64,000 nt of DNA from Polytrichum commune (lineage: Eukaryota > Streptophyta > Polytrichopsida > Polytrichales > Polytrichaceae): assembly GCA_950295325.1 (NCBI GenBank), contig OX485803.1, positions 69,951,554 through 70,015,553 of the forward strand, given 5' to 3'. Below the pieces are notes generated by a model. The model was given only the letters and a program-made list of their open reading frames with translations, searched no databases and was not told the origin of the DNA. Shown piece by piece: positions 1-11,257 of this stretch (positions are counted from its first letter, which is position 1; each line of letters starts with the position of its first letter). A program made the translations under genes and the position numbers.

Positions 1-1401
1 ACCAAAAACTCCGAAGGCCAAATAGAAGGAAACACTGCAAGATCGGGAGTATATAGCCCTAACAACAACACAAAAATCTCAGAAAGATTACCAGGCTACC
101 AAAACATACTTAGAGCCGAACTCAATGCAATTCTTATTGCCGTTAAAAATATACAACTCACTAAAATAGACACACACATATTTACAGATAGCCTTAACAG
201 CATATATCTAATTAACAACCACATCCACCGCCCAACATCACAACACCACCACCCAGACAAACTACTCATAGCAGCAATCGTACGACATATATACTAGACC
301 CCACACAAAATACACATACACAAAGTACGGGCTCATACAGGCATCACCGGAAATGAAATAGCAGATGCACTAGCAAACGAAGGAACTACCAAAGAAAAAC
401 CGAATACCACCCCACGTATACACACTGCCCACTCGACCCCATACTGGCTAGCAGGCTGCCCAACAGCCACGCACGACGGAGCCATCCGTAACCTACGTAC
501 ATTCATAACCAAAGAACACGAAACAAATGAAGCAGATCTAGCCAAACATAAATTCCCATACGTAGACAAATGGCTATCCAATACCCAAATAAACCAAAAA
601 CTCTCCAACCATTTTTGGCAAGACGAGAAAATCCCGGATACCCAAATCACCCAAACACTCAAATTCAGATACGCCCAATATATGGGTAACCACAGGAAAA
701 ACATATTTTGGCCTATCACACACCCAAACCCCAATTGCACGCTATGCCATAAAAATGAACGTGACACATGGCCTCACCTACTATCCACATGTGAACACCC
801 ATTCCTTAAAGGACTTAGAATTGCACGACACAACAAAGCAGTACATCTCATCGCCCAAACATTACAAGCCAACAAAAATACCAGATTCTTTACACTAACA
901 AACGCAAGTCACTTTAATAACCAACCACAAGAACAAACAGTACCGGAATGGCTGCTCCAATGCACTTGCCACCCAAACCCATGCCAATGCCTCGCCAAAC
1001 TAAGACCAGGCATCCTATGCATACTCGGAGCACCAAAACAAATACAACCACCTATATCACCCGCCCCCGAACATAAGATCCAATTCATTGAATTCACATA
1101 CTGCCATGATAGATTCCCAGAACAAGCCATCACACACAAACATGTCAAATATGACCCACTAAATAACATCATCCAAAACAACGGTTGGAAAACCAACCCC
1201 CTCATAACTATCACGGCAGGAGTAAGAGGAGCCATACACGAACACTCCATTGAAAATCTCACAAAAATAAACATCCCAAAATCAAACATCAAAAAATTGA
1301 TGAAAGACATACACCAAAACGCCATCAAATACCTCACCTACTTAGTACTAAATAAAAGAAAACTAGACAACAAACAAAAACCCGTACCCCCTCCTAATTA
1401 A
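1..1401 (+). pseudogene. LINE ORF2 C-terminal part: RNase H domain and Cys/His tail
   Basis: Frame 1 is open from the window edge to TAA at 1399-1401 apart from one TAG at 295-297. An RNase H fold can be read: the acidic residue in AELNAI, the Asp in IFTDSLNS, and the block HTGITGNEIADALANEG, which carries the His and last Asp of plant LINE RNase H domains. The first catalytic Asp would lie upstream of base 1. About 100 residues later comes CTLCHKNERDTWPHLLSTC, a C-x2-C...H...C arrangement typical of LINE C-termini. The TAG falls just before the His block and probably replaces a Trp codon, so this copy cannot make a full protein. RNase H would remove the RNA template during target-primed reverse transcription. 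Confidence 0.75.
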
Positions 1402-1462
1402 AGATAGCTTGTTTGTATTAAAACCCCAGAGCCCACCTCCCCACATGAGGCATAAAACCATA

Positions 1463-1536
1463 CACTGCATCACGGAATACCGTGATCAGTGCATGGCTAA
1501 CGGGCTCGCATTCACGCCGGTATCATATACTGGCGT
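1463..1536 (+). other. Tandem RNA hairpins in the LINE 3' UTR
   Basis: Hairpin 1 (1463-1491) pairs CACTG and ATCACGG with CCGTGAT and CAGTG around an AATA loop, with one bulged C. Hairpin 2 (1514-1536) pairs ACGCCGGTA with TACTGGCGT around TCATA, with one G-T wobble. In stringent LINEs a 3' stem-loop is recognised by the reverse transcriptase, and the position fits that role. Confidence 0.6.
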
Positions 1537-1565
1537 TACTTTTTCTTTTTCTTTTCTTTAAAAAC

Positions 1566-3718
1566 AATTTAGATGGATTAAGAGAAAAGACTTCCAAATA
1601 CACGTTCAAATATTTTTGAAGTTGTTACAAATCACTTGAAGGTTTCATCCATATGGTTGAAAGCTAAATTCAACATATTGATGCGCCTAAAAAACATGCA
1701 TAGAAAGGTATTACTAAATAAAGTTGCATCTCAAGGTTCACATTGATTAGTATGTAAATTCATAGTATAGAAAGAAAAGAACAAGCAATCATTGTGTAGA
1801 AATGGTGGCTAGAAATTATAGATATTACATTTAATTGAATGTATCGCATGTATTTAACTTGTAAAATTGTTAAGCAAGATTTTTTAACATATGTAAGATT
1901 GCAAATGTAAGCTTGCAGATAGAAAATGGGTAATAAATAAATAAATAAATTATCAATATAGGAAGTCGAGGGCATGCCGCTTATGTTTAGTTTGTTCTAT
2001 TAAATGACATTGAAATTTTTAATTTCTTCTATATTTGTTGATGGAAGTAGTTCCAAGAGAGGCTTCTACATTATCAACGTCGAGTCTTTTTTCATAACCT
2101 GAAGTAGGTGGAGTACTTGAACTTGCTTCTATTTCACTCAATAGTGAATCTCCTATACTCACAATACTATCTATATTACAATTGGTAGGAGTCAAATTCA
2201 TATCTCATCCATATCTCCTTCAAATCCATTCAAGAATGACGTAGAGGTTGACCAAAATGTCCCTTTAATTCGAAAAGAATTAAGGATCTTGATTTGTTGT
2301 TTTCTTGATAGATTGAGAATTTTTTATTACGACATTTGAAGAAGGATTTGAAGTCATGGGCCTTCAAGATACATTGCAACAACTTTGGTAGATATATCAG
2401 TAGTAATCTTTGCTCAAAGGTAGGTATGTTTTAATAACATATTGAGGATTGTAACACAAATCACAATAAAACCTTCCTTTTCAACAATGAGGTTGGGGAG
2501 GTGACATTTTGTACGACTATATATGTAAGAGGCCACTGGTGGACTAATATTTGACATTGTTCCATAAACCTACATAAAACAAAATTACACATTAAATTTA
2601 AATTTAAATCACAATATATTTAATATTATTGGTATGATATACATTAAAAGAATTGCATTTATGGAAGAAGTTGATGTTGTGGAACATAACTTATTATGAA
2701 TTTCTATCGACTGCAACCGAATAAAGTCATCCACCACAGTTGATATGATGGAACTTGCTTCAATACCTAAATATCAATCTCCTTATTGGGTTATGCCAAC
2801 ATTCTTGAACAAAATCATGACACATTGTCTATTGCTAAATGCCTTAACAATTTGATTGTATTCTTTGATATAATGAGGACCAAGGCCCACAATTGTCATT
2901 TACAATGTATCCGTTAGCTAATACTAATTAGTCAAAACGTTCATAAATGCCTTTGAACAATTGTTGCTAGTGTCCATTGCTCATGTAAGTATTTTTGCAA
3001 CTCAACAATACTATCGTTGTGATTGGATTTATGAATGAACCCATTTTGACCCCCTTTAATGATATACACACACATGTAGACAACACCTTCCATACAAAGG
3101 GCATAGCACCTTTCTCAAACACTTTGTCAACCTTACTTACCACTCCAAAGTTTTCAATAAAAATATATGATCCAACATGCAGTTTTAATTTGTGTTGATT
3201 AATATGAAGATTCATCAAACCATATTGATGGTTTATATCATGCTTTATCAATTAGATCATAATGAAATTATTGATGTTTGTGACCCTTCTTTGGTAAGGT
3301 CGTGATTTCCATATCAAGATAGATTTTTTCCTTCGAATGCTACAGGTCTGCTACCCTCACTAATATTATCAACATGTGCCATTAACCTTGGTCTAGACTT
3401 GGTGACAATAAATACCATTGTTATGAAGACAAAGCTCTTATGAATATGCAATACATTAAAATCCTCTAAAACATGCCCCGTCTATATAATATGTATGGAT
3501 ATCGGGTCATGGATATTGGGTAGGTATTTTATGGAGGGTATTTGGTGCTCTTGGGTGAATTTTTGGACCCCTATGCCCTTGGGGGTTTGATTTGTTCAAA
3601 ACCCACATGTGTATTTAGAGATAAAGATATACTATAAGCAACTACATACCCAAAGTTCTCAATCCCCACTCGTATCTAAATAAGCCACAAAGAGTATGAA
3701 AATCTTTCCCACCCATGG
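1566..3718. other. AT-rich intergenic DNA, possible transposon remnants
   Basis: No convincing gene. On the minus strand, 2967-3251 has a 94-residue open frame and 2019-2201 a 60-residue one. Both have protein-like composition, but stops break the region between them and I recognise neither. They may be remnants of one old element. From about 3480 the text contains degenerate forms of the TTTGCAAAATTCACACCCC-type unit that forms the minisatellite at 4278. Confidence 0.4.
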
Positions 3719-3726
3719 CACCAGGG

Positions 3727-4269
3727 CACGGGTAGGTCACTCTAAGGCATTTTTGTGCACTACGTGCGGCTGGGGGTTTTTTGTTTTGGGGCTATTTACC
3801 TTCAAGGGATGAATTAAAGCCTCCCTATAATTACTTAAATTTCAAAAATGGCCCATTTGTTTGCACCCTTCCATTACTTATATTGTCCAAGTCACTGCAA
3901 TTTTTTGTACTCTATATTCCTTTTAAGTGTTAAAAGCTAATCTACTTCCTAACGCATTGATGAGTGTTAAGGGAAACCATGGAAACAAAGAAGGGTGCAA
4001 ACAAAGTTATGAAGAAAACACATAGGAGACCATAGCAAACATACTAAACATATCTTCTAGGATCCTTATCTTCAGCTCCTATATTAATTTTACAAAAAAA
4101 TAATGGCCCACATTTTATGTCCATCTAACTTACTTATAATGGGATTGTCTACATTTAATGGCCCCTTCATTATTTGGAATTCCTTTATAATTTTTATTTC
4201 AAATGATTTTAATCCTCTCTATATTATGCCGCACATCGTTTTTAAAATGCACTAAGTGACCTACCCGTG
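3727..4269. mobile_element. Non-autonomous DNA transposon (hAT-like MITE), 543 bp
   Basis: The ends are inverted copies: CACGGGTAGGTCACT at 3727 matches the reverse complement of the right end for 15 bases, then imperfectly for about 44 bases (both reach a TGCGGC block). It is flanked by the exact 8-bp direct repeat CACCAGGG at 3719-3726 and 4270-4277. An 8-bp duplication is the hAT hallmark, although the terminal bases are not the common hAT CAGGG. There is no coding capacity. The flanks on both sides belong to a minisatellite, so the element inserted into that array. Confidence 0.75.
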
Positions 4270-4277
4270 CACCAGGG

Positions 4278-4588
4278 GGTCTGCAAAATTCACACCCCAC
4301 CTCATTAAGCAACAAGGGGCTTGGAAATTAACACCCCATGAGGATAGGATTATGAAATATTCACACTCATGGACGCATGGGTTTGCAAAATTCACAACTC
4401 ATTGACACAAGGGGTCTAAAAAACTCACCCATCAATGGGCATACAGATTTGCAAAAATCACACCCCATTGGCACAAGGAATTTGAAAATTCACACCCCAT
4501 GGGGATAGGGGTTTGAAACATTCACAACCATGGGCACATTGGTCTACAAAATTTACACCCCATTGGCATAAGGGGTTTGAAATTCAGA
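4278..4588. repeat. Degenerate minisatellite, period about 32 bp
   Basis: About nine units of the form TTTGCAAAATTCACACCCC plus ATTGGCACAAGGGG follow one another. Unit lengths are 30-40 bases with many substitutions. Similar text (ACCCATGGCACCAGGG) precedes the MITE at 3727, so the array was split by that insertion. Confidence 0.75.
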
Positions 4589-4683
4589 CTCTATAACCTT
4601 CAACTCTATAGAAGATCTAACATAACTAAGAATAGAAACTATGTCTAAGTAATGTATGTTCAACTAGGCTTAATACACTTGAT

Positions 4684-5066
4684 CAAATTTAATCACAATT
4701 AATTCATTTGAATGTGTATGAATACTTGTGTAAGTAGAAGGACTTATCTATCTATCTATCTATATTTAAAGAACACATTAATATAAGTCACATTTAAACA
4801 AAAAAATTAATATAAGAACGACAAAAACCCTTTCAAATGGTAAGTCACATAAATTATAAGGTCCTCAATGATAATGTGGATTTTGTAATATTTTTGACTT
4901 GGATGTTAATTAAATGCTTTATTGGCGGTTTCACTTTGCAAATGAAATCCCAATCAATTGCTTGTTTTACAAGGGGTAAGAGAACATTTATATTGGAATT
5001 TGAATCTTGAAGGTGAAGTGCACTCAATATGGGTTTTGTGGACAAAGTGGCCTTCAAGAATGCAAT
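4684..5066 (+). repeat. Dispersed repeat, copy 1 (copy 2 inverted at 23373-23717)
   Basis: From GTGTATGAATACTTGTG near 4712 to GGCCTTCAAGAATGCAA ending near 5066, this stretch matches the reverse complement of 23373-23717 with scattered changes. It includes a TATC microsatellite at about 4745-4764. Neither copy shows terminal repeats or coding capacity, so the family is unknown; a MITE or an LTR fragment is possible. Confidence 0.65.
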
Positions 5067-6904
5067 GGCAAATTATTATTATGAAGGCAAGCATGACAGG
5101 CAACAATTTTCAATTGAGACTAAAAAAATGATATTTTTATGGTGGGGTTGTCAGACTGTGGGCCCTTGTCCTGACACCCCTTCCCTAAAAGTTCGTAAAT
5201 ATATGATGGGGTCATGGCTCAACAAGTGGGGCCCATGTCAAATGGCATGAGCTCTAGCCCCAACCCACAATTAACTTTTGGCTCTTTATATATCAACATA
5301 CTATACCTCCCTTGATGCCAACTTGCAGGGATGAACATATGTGCTTACTATTGTTAATATTTCTATTCATGTGTGGTCCTCACCCATGATACAATATAAT
5401 AAATAAACGGTTGTGAAATTTTGAAGTGATAGATGTTGTACGGTGATCCATTAGAACTTCAATACAAAGCTTCTCAAAAGATCCAAGGATTCATCTTCTT
5501 TGTTATGTCCAAACATGTTTGTGAGTTCAAAATTTAGCCAAAATTTTGGTCTATTGAAGTTGATATTACAAACTCATAGAAGTTTTGTGGTAGAGCAACA
5601 AATTCATTCCATTTACAAAAATGTTTCACCATTATATAAAAATATTTTGACACCTCACTATGTGATCATCAATGGTTTTGCAAAATCAAGATTGCACCTA
5701 TAGTCAAATCTCATAATGAGTAATGACAACAAATATGGAGATATTATGTTGAAGCTCGGTCTAATTTAAATACAAACCTCGCATCTCCTCACATGCATTG
5801 TCACTCCTTGATGCATTTCTATTTATTAATATTGGCTACACAACATGGCATGTGTGTGTTGTACTCCAAAATGGTCAAAGTCTTCATGAATCAGTTTGTC
5901 ACGTGAGGTGACATCGGGGGCTAAGTTACGTCAATTTAGGAGTAAATGGACTCCATTAGGAGTCCATGTGTGTTGGGATGAGTAACGGACTCCATTGGGA
6001 GTCCTAGTTAGTTGTTCATCCACTCCATGGATGAACTCCACATAGGATTGGGGTTGTATGGAGAGGAAGGCCTCTTGACTTGCCATTGTTGTCAAGTCAA
6101 GTCTTGTGAGTGTGTTTTGAGAGAGAGAGAGCTTGTTGTTGCTTTCTCATGGCTATGGTGTAGTAGATTATGAGTAAAGCCTTTGCATTCTTTCTCCACC
6201 ACTTGCACTCTTGGATTCTCCCTTCGTGGAGTGAGAGATAGCTTGACTCTTGTGTGTGAATTTTAGAGTTTCTTAAGCTTTGTAAGGAGACATTTTAGTT
6301 TCTTAAGCTTGGAGAGAGAAACTCTCATCTTGAAGAGGTGGTTGTTTAGCATTTTAGTTTGCTATTTTATTTTGCTAATTGATGTTGACAACGACACTCG
6401 ATCTGTTGTGTTTAACGATCTTAGTTTACACGACAAGTTGAACCAATTGGAAATGTTGGGCATGCCTACAAATTGTCCTTTGTGCCCCATCCAACCATAT
6501 TCAAAAGATGAGTTTCTCCTTCCAAAAAATATATAGCCATCCACATAACCTATACAATCTCATTCTTGAATGTGATATTAGGTGAAATATCCCCACATTG
6601 TAGATGATATAAAATCCATTGTTTTTCCACACATCTATGGTGACTCAGAGTTGTCCTCTTGCTGAGTCCTCATCTACAACCTCTTTTGTTGTCATAAATT
6701 GGGTTGAAATTTCCCTCCATCCATGCCAAATAACATGAAGCATGCCACCTTGGCACAACTTCTTAATATGAGGTAATGTGCCATCTAGCCCCGGTCATGT
6801 CATCTTGCAATAGGTTTGGATTGTGGCTTAAACCATCACCATTGCAACCATGTCTTGTGAACTACCTCAAAGTCTTATTCTTACAACTATTGAGGCCCAT
6901 CTAG
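5067..6904. other. Intergenic, no supported gene
   Basis: Two 18-base palindromic blocks (GGACTCCATTAGGAGTCC near 5949 and a close copy near 5990), a GA-rich run near 6120 and repeated TTTTAGTTTCTTAAGCTT-type text near 6270-6310 resemble the R/U5 part of an LTR. No LTR ends or target duplication could be identified. The short open frames look random. Confidence 0.35.
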
Positions 6905-7271
6905 CTACACTAATATAGTCCTATTAGTGTGAGTGAAACATTAGTGTGAAAAAAAATAGTGTGGGCCACACCAATTCTTTGGTCATGGTGGAAGTAACGT
7001 GGGTCCAAGACCCCATGTCTTCCCCTAAGTCTTCATGAAAATTTATGCCCAATATAATAAATATTAGTTATATTACTAAAGTAGCACAAAATCAAATAAC
7101 CATTCACATTTGTTTTACATAAAAACAATTGATGTGGCCCATGCTAATTTTCTACTATAAAATATAGCAAGGGTTGAAGATTAATGTGACCTAGACTAAT
7201 TCTAATTATGATGACTAGCGTGGGCTCTAGAAAGTTACAACAACACACACTAATAAGATTATTTAGTGTAG
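6905..7271. mobile_element. MITE with CACTA-type ends, copy 1 (367 bp)
   Basis: The left end CTACACTAATATAG and the right end (reverse complement CTACACTAAATAATC) are imperfect inverted repeats of about 31 bases, both continuing into TATTAGTGTG. The interior shares GGCCCATGCTAATTTTCTA with 57720-57868. A related element of almost the same length lies at 14657-15027. The target duplication is unclear. No coding capacity. Confidence 0.6.
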
Positions 7272-8400
7272 CATCTTCAACTTTCATCTAGTTTATGAAC
7301 AATTCATTCACCGTTATCGTTTGTCACCGACCCAATGCCCTATGGTTTGGGGTTGGATTTCAAGGTGGTGGGAGGTCTAGAGTAAGTGTTTATCATTTTA
7401 AACTTTAGAATGGTAGTTGAGTTGGCTACACTGATATTCATGGTAGGAATGGGGTAAGAACCAATTTGTACAATTTACATCCAATAGATGGAAGAGTTTT
7501 CCAAAATGTTTGTGAGCCATAATGAAGTAGTTTTGCATACAAATATTAGAGGCTTATTTTTTGCAAGTATTTTTCACATATGTGTGTGTGTGTACACTAT
7601 GCTATGTCTTAGCTATAAATTTCTATGTGTATTGTTTTTTTTGTCCATTGTAGCTAGGGGTATTAAATTGATGATGACCCACGCACTTAACATATGTTTT
7701 TTCGTGAAAGATTCAACCCCTAGGACAAATATGAGGTCTTTGATACTAATTCCAAGGTCAAATCTATCTTTGAGAACAAGTTCAAACTGAAGGGGGTTGG
7801 AACCAACTCACATGACTCCCACAAATCCTTAACCCGTAATTTTATAATTAATTTGAAGTCGTGGCAATTTAGAAACGGATCACATTGTGATGATGCAATT
7901 CAAATTGAAAGATGAAGCTAAAATTAAATTCAAAATGCTAAAGTGTTGAGACTGTTTGTCTCAGTTTAGGCCACGAGCACGAAATGCCAAAGCTAATATA
8001 AGCTTGAATAACTACCCTAAGTGCTAATGCATAGATGTTATTTGAGCAAGCAATGAAACTAATGATTCACTAGAAGGCAATGTAAAGACCTGGGCTGGAC
8101 GTCCTCTATGATATGAGGTATCCTTACTTTGTATTGTACACCCAACATATTTCGAAGTGCATTATATATTTGGACAAGACATTGTATTTCTCCAACCAAT
8201 TAGAGCCGCTGAAATCCATCCTTGGGCCTTTACGTTTGGTAATGCATTCGGAGGAGTGCATGGCCTATTACGTAAGCAATGAATAATAAGCTACTTTCTG
8301 GAAGTAACTTGTTCTTGGAACTCAGGGCTTGCCACGTGTGTTGGCACCTGGAACTTATGAGACAAACTTGTGACGGGAGATAGGACGCGGTTTTTGGATG
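7272..8400. other. Intergenic, nothing recognised
   Basis: AT-rich DNA with a short TG repeat near 7580. No open frame here has recognisable protein features. Confidence 0.5.
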
Positions 8401-11257
8401 AACGTCTTTCATCCGACTGTGGATGGCTTGTTGTGGAATCTTCGGCGGTCGACCTTCGACCTTTGGATAATTATTAGTTACCGCAAATTTTAGTCTTGTG
8501 GTTTCAATTCGTTTGCTGTCCGACGCTCCGCTTCGATCAAATCACTGCCACGGTATTCGATTTAGTGCATCCGTGTCATATGTGAGCGACAAGAAAATCA
8601 TTTACATCGTTGTATGGCACACTCTCGAGGACCGGAAACGCGGACAAAGCTTTGCATGTCGATTGCTGTCGATCTACAACGTCCTCGGCCCCCATTCTTG
8701 GTAAGACTTGGTCCTGGCCGTGATTTCTCAGGCTCTGATGATCTTTTGAACGGATTGCTCTGATGTGTGAGGCTGTCAAAACGAGAGGACGCAAAGGTTC
8801 TACAAACCAAACATGGGAGTGGTGGCCAGGGAGGGGAAGTGGTCAATCGGGTTTGATATTGTGGTTCTGTTTTCGAGGATTGGAGCTTCTTCACGTGGTA
8901 GGGTTGCTTGTTGTTCGCTCTCGATCCCGAGAGCCGAGCGTGTTTACTGGACATCATCATTATCATTTTGACGCCCTCCCCTCCGGAAATCGAGGGCCTC
9001 GCTAGGGAGAGGGTTATGCTATGGGGAAGTCGTCGTCTTCCTTAATCCCGAATCTCCATCTCAAATGCGAAATGGTTATGCTTAAGGGGCTCTGCGCTGC
9101 GGCGACATGGTGCCAGTGATTATACACTCTTTGATTTGTGTTTCCTTTCTGTAGAGTATTCTGTCCTTTACAGATTCAAAACTCGGGCAAACCATTCCGG
9201 AAGGACCGGAAATGAGTTTGGTGCGTTGGTTATGGACTAGGTGACTCGCGAGGGCAGGGCCGAGCGGGGCTACTGTACATAACCGTTTCGACGGCCTTTA
9301 CTCTGGACCCTCCGCTCATGACAACTGGCGGCCTAGGTTGAGGGTGCGTGAGGGAGAGGGTTATGCTACGGGGAAGTCAATCTCATCTTCAATGCCGGAG
9401 CTCAACCTTAAATGCCCAATGATTATGGTTGAAGTGTCTGCATTCGCTTGCGGGGTATGGTTCTAGGGTTTATAAACTCGTCAAATAGTGTTTCTTTTTT
9501 ACAGAGTACTTTTGTCCTTCATCATAAATTCAAACTCGTACCAACCATCTACTCGAGGACCAGGAAATTGCGCTTGACGTTACACTCATTGCTGTGAGAA
9601 AAGATCATTTAAGTCATCTTGCTTCTTGTAGAGTGCTGCAGGGGGAGTCTATCTCTCTCTGCCCTTAGTTTCTCCGGGTAGGTCACTTGCAAGTAGGGTC
9701 TTCAGAAGCCGTCATGCCGCCCAGGCTGTCCTGAATTATTAAAGGTCAACTTTACTTGTTTAATCTTCGTCTAATCAAGGTCTATGTATCTTGTTGTTCG
9801 CTGTCGAGTTTGGTCCCTTGGTTATGTTGAAGGGTTTGGCGTTCGCGTGCGGGGTTATGGTGCTAGCGGTCATAGACTCTTGAATTGTTTTTTCTGTCGC
9901 AGAGTACTTTTGTCTGTCTTCACAATTCTAAAGTCGGACAAGCCATCTACTTGAGGACCAGGGAATTGCACTCGATGTTGCACTCGTTGTAGTGGAAATG
10001 CCTCATTCGAGCCATTTTGCTTCGGGTAGAGTGCTGCAGAGGGGATCCAATCTCTCTGCTCTTAGTTTCTTGGGTAAGAACGCTCATGAGTAGGGTTTGC
10101 AAAGTCCTGTTAAAAAGCTCTCGCAGGAATTTGCAAGTTAATTCCGCCTGCTTGAGTACTTCTGCCCATGCTTCCATCGAGAAATGTATGTGCAAAAGCT
10201 CTTTATCTAAAAATCAAAATGTTTCTGAATTGCATTCCTTGTTTCAAGGCAGTCATCAAAACATGCACGCAACCCAGCTTATTTTAATCTAGTAGAAACA
10301 TGTGGCCGCTTCCAAACATCACTGACTATGATAGTATAAGTTCTCACCACTATAAGTTCGACAAAATCTTGTCCAGATCTTGGGGTGACGCCAAAAGCAA
10401 TTAATTCATACGTGTCTTCCACTTACTTCTTGAGGACCTGGATGCGTAGCGTTACTTCCAGTTTCTGAAATGAAAGTAGGCTGCTGCAAGTGATCTATTC
10501 TGACTAGTAGTATATATCCTCAGCGATGTTCACAATCCCTTACCAGTTGCCTACGGTGGAGTTTGTTGATTTGTATCACCTCTGATGAAGTGGGCTATGT
10601 TGTCTTGTGGCTTAAAATTGATGGGTGAGGTACATGTGTTATTTGCGTGCAACCTTGATTGCAACCTTGATATAACATCAACATTCTGTTGGTTGCTCAC
10701 AACTTTATCCAACTCAAATATGATGTGTAACTATGGTATCCTACAAAGTTAGCCCTTGACAGGAAAATATTGTTGTTTGTGAAAACAACTCACTGGTTTA
10801 CTCACCTCTGTTACAGGGTATCTAGATCCGGGAGTAAGTTGATAAAGTGAGGAAAAAGATGCAGCACTATCTAGTATCCTACTATTAGCAATCACAAGTA
10901 TTAGGTACCCTTGTGGGGTTGCTGTGAGATAGACTCTTGTCTTGTTCATGCTAATTGGTCTTGCATCTCAAGAAATAGATATGTCCAGTGACAAAGTAAT
11001 CATATGGTGGATTGAGTTGCTGGAGTCTGGCTATGCCTATTGGAATGAAGCTGATGATTATTAAGCAACATAAGATCATCAACAACCTTTGATTGCAGTG
11101 TCATAATTACTTTGGTTAATATGTGCCATGCACTCAAGATGTTGCTTGGAAATACAAGACTTGTTTCACACTCTCTACTTATCCTCTTGGCTTGTATTTC
11201 TGAGGAATTTGTTGTTGGCCTTGATCAGATCCTGAACGCCAATAAGAGAGCAGCATT
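8401..11257 (+). repeat. GC-richer upstream region of the kinase gene with tandem 350-400-bp repeats
   Basis: Blocks recur in the same order at about 9004-9250, 9350-9720 and 9815-10120: GAGAGGGTTATGCTA, a TGCGGGGT-like block, (T/C)AGAGTACTTTTGTC (9154, 9504, 9902), CGAGGACCAGGAAATTG and TAGAGTGCTGCAG. A partial copy with CGAGGACCGGAAACGCGGAC lies near 8625. The copies are diverged and carry stops in all frames, so they are more likely promoter or leader sequence than coding exons. One block (GAGAGGGTTATGCT) also appears alone near 16479. 5' untranslated exons of the kinase gene may lie here. Confidence 0.55.

Larger units (their letters stand above)
1..1565 (+). mobile_element. LINE (non-LTR retrotransposon), 3' part
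   Basis: The open frame from base 1 to 1401, the structured untranslated tail (two hairpins at 1463-1491 and 1514-1536) and a pyrimidine-rich stretch followed by AAAA near 1540-1565 together look like the 3' end of a non-LTR retrotransposon. The endonuclease and reverse transcriptase would lie upstream of the window. The coding strand is rich in A and C and poor in G, unlike the flanking DNA. The exact 3' end and the target-site duplication cannot be fixed because the 5' end is missing. Confidence 0.75.

Noticed and set aside
2967-3251. Possible OB-fold or hAT fragment
   Set aside because: Only vague similarity; stops surround it and no diagnostic residues can be named.
5940-6400. Possible solo LTR
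   Set aside because: LTR-like text but no TG...CA pair with a 5-bp duplication could be found.
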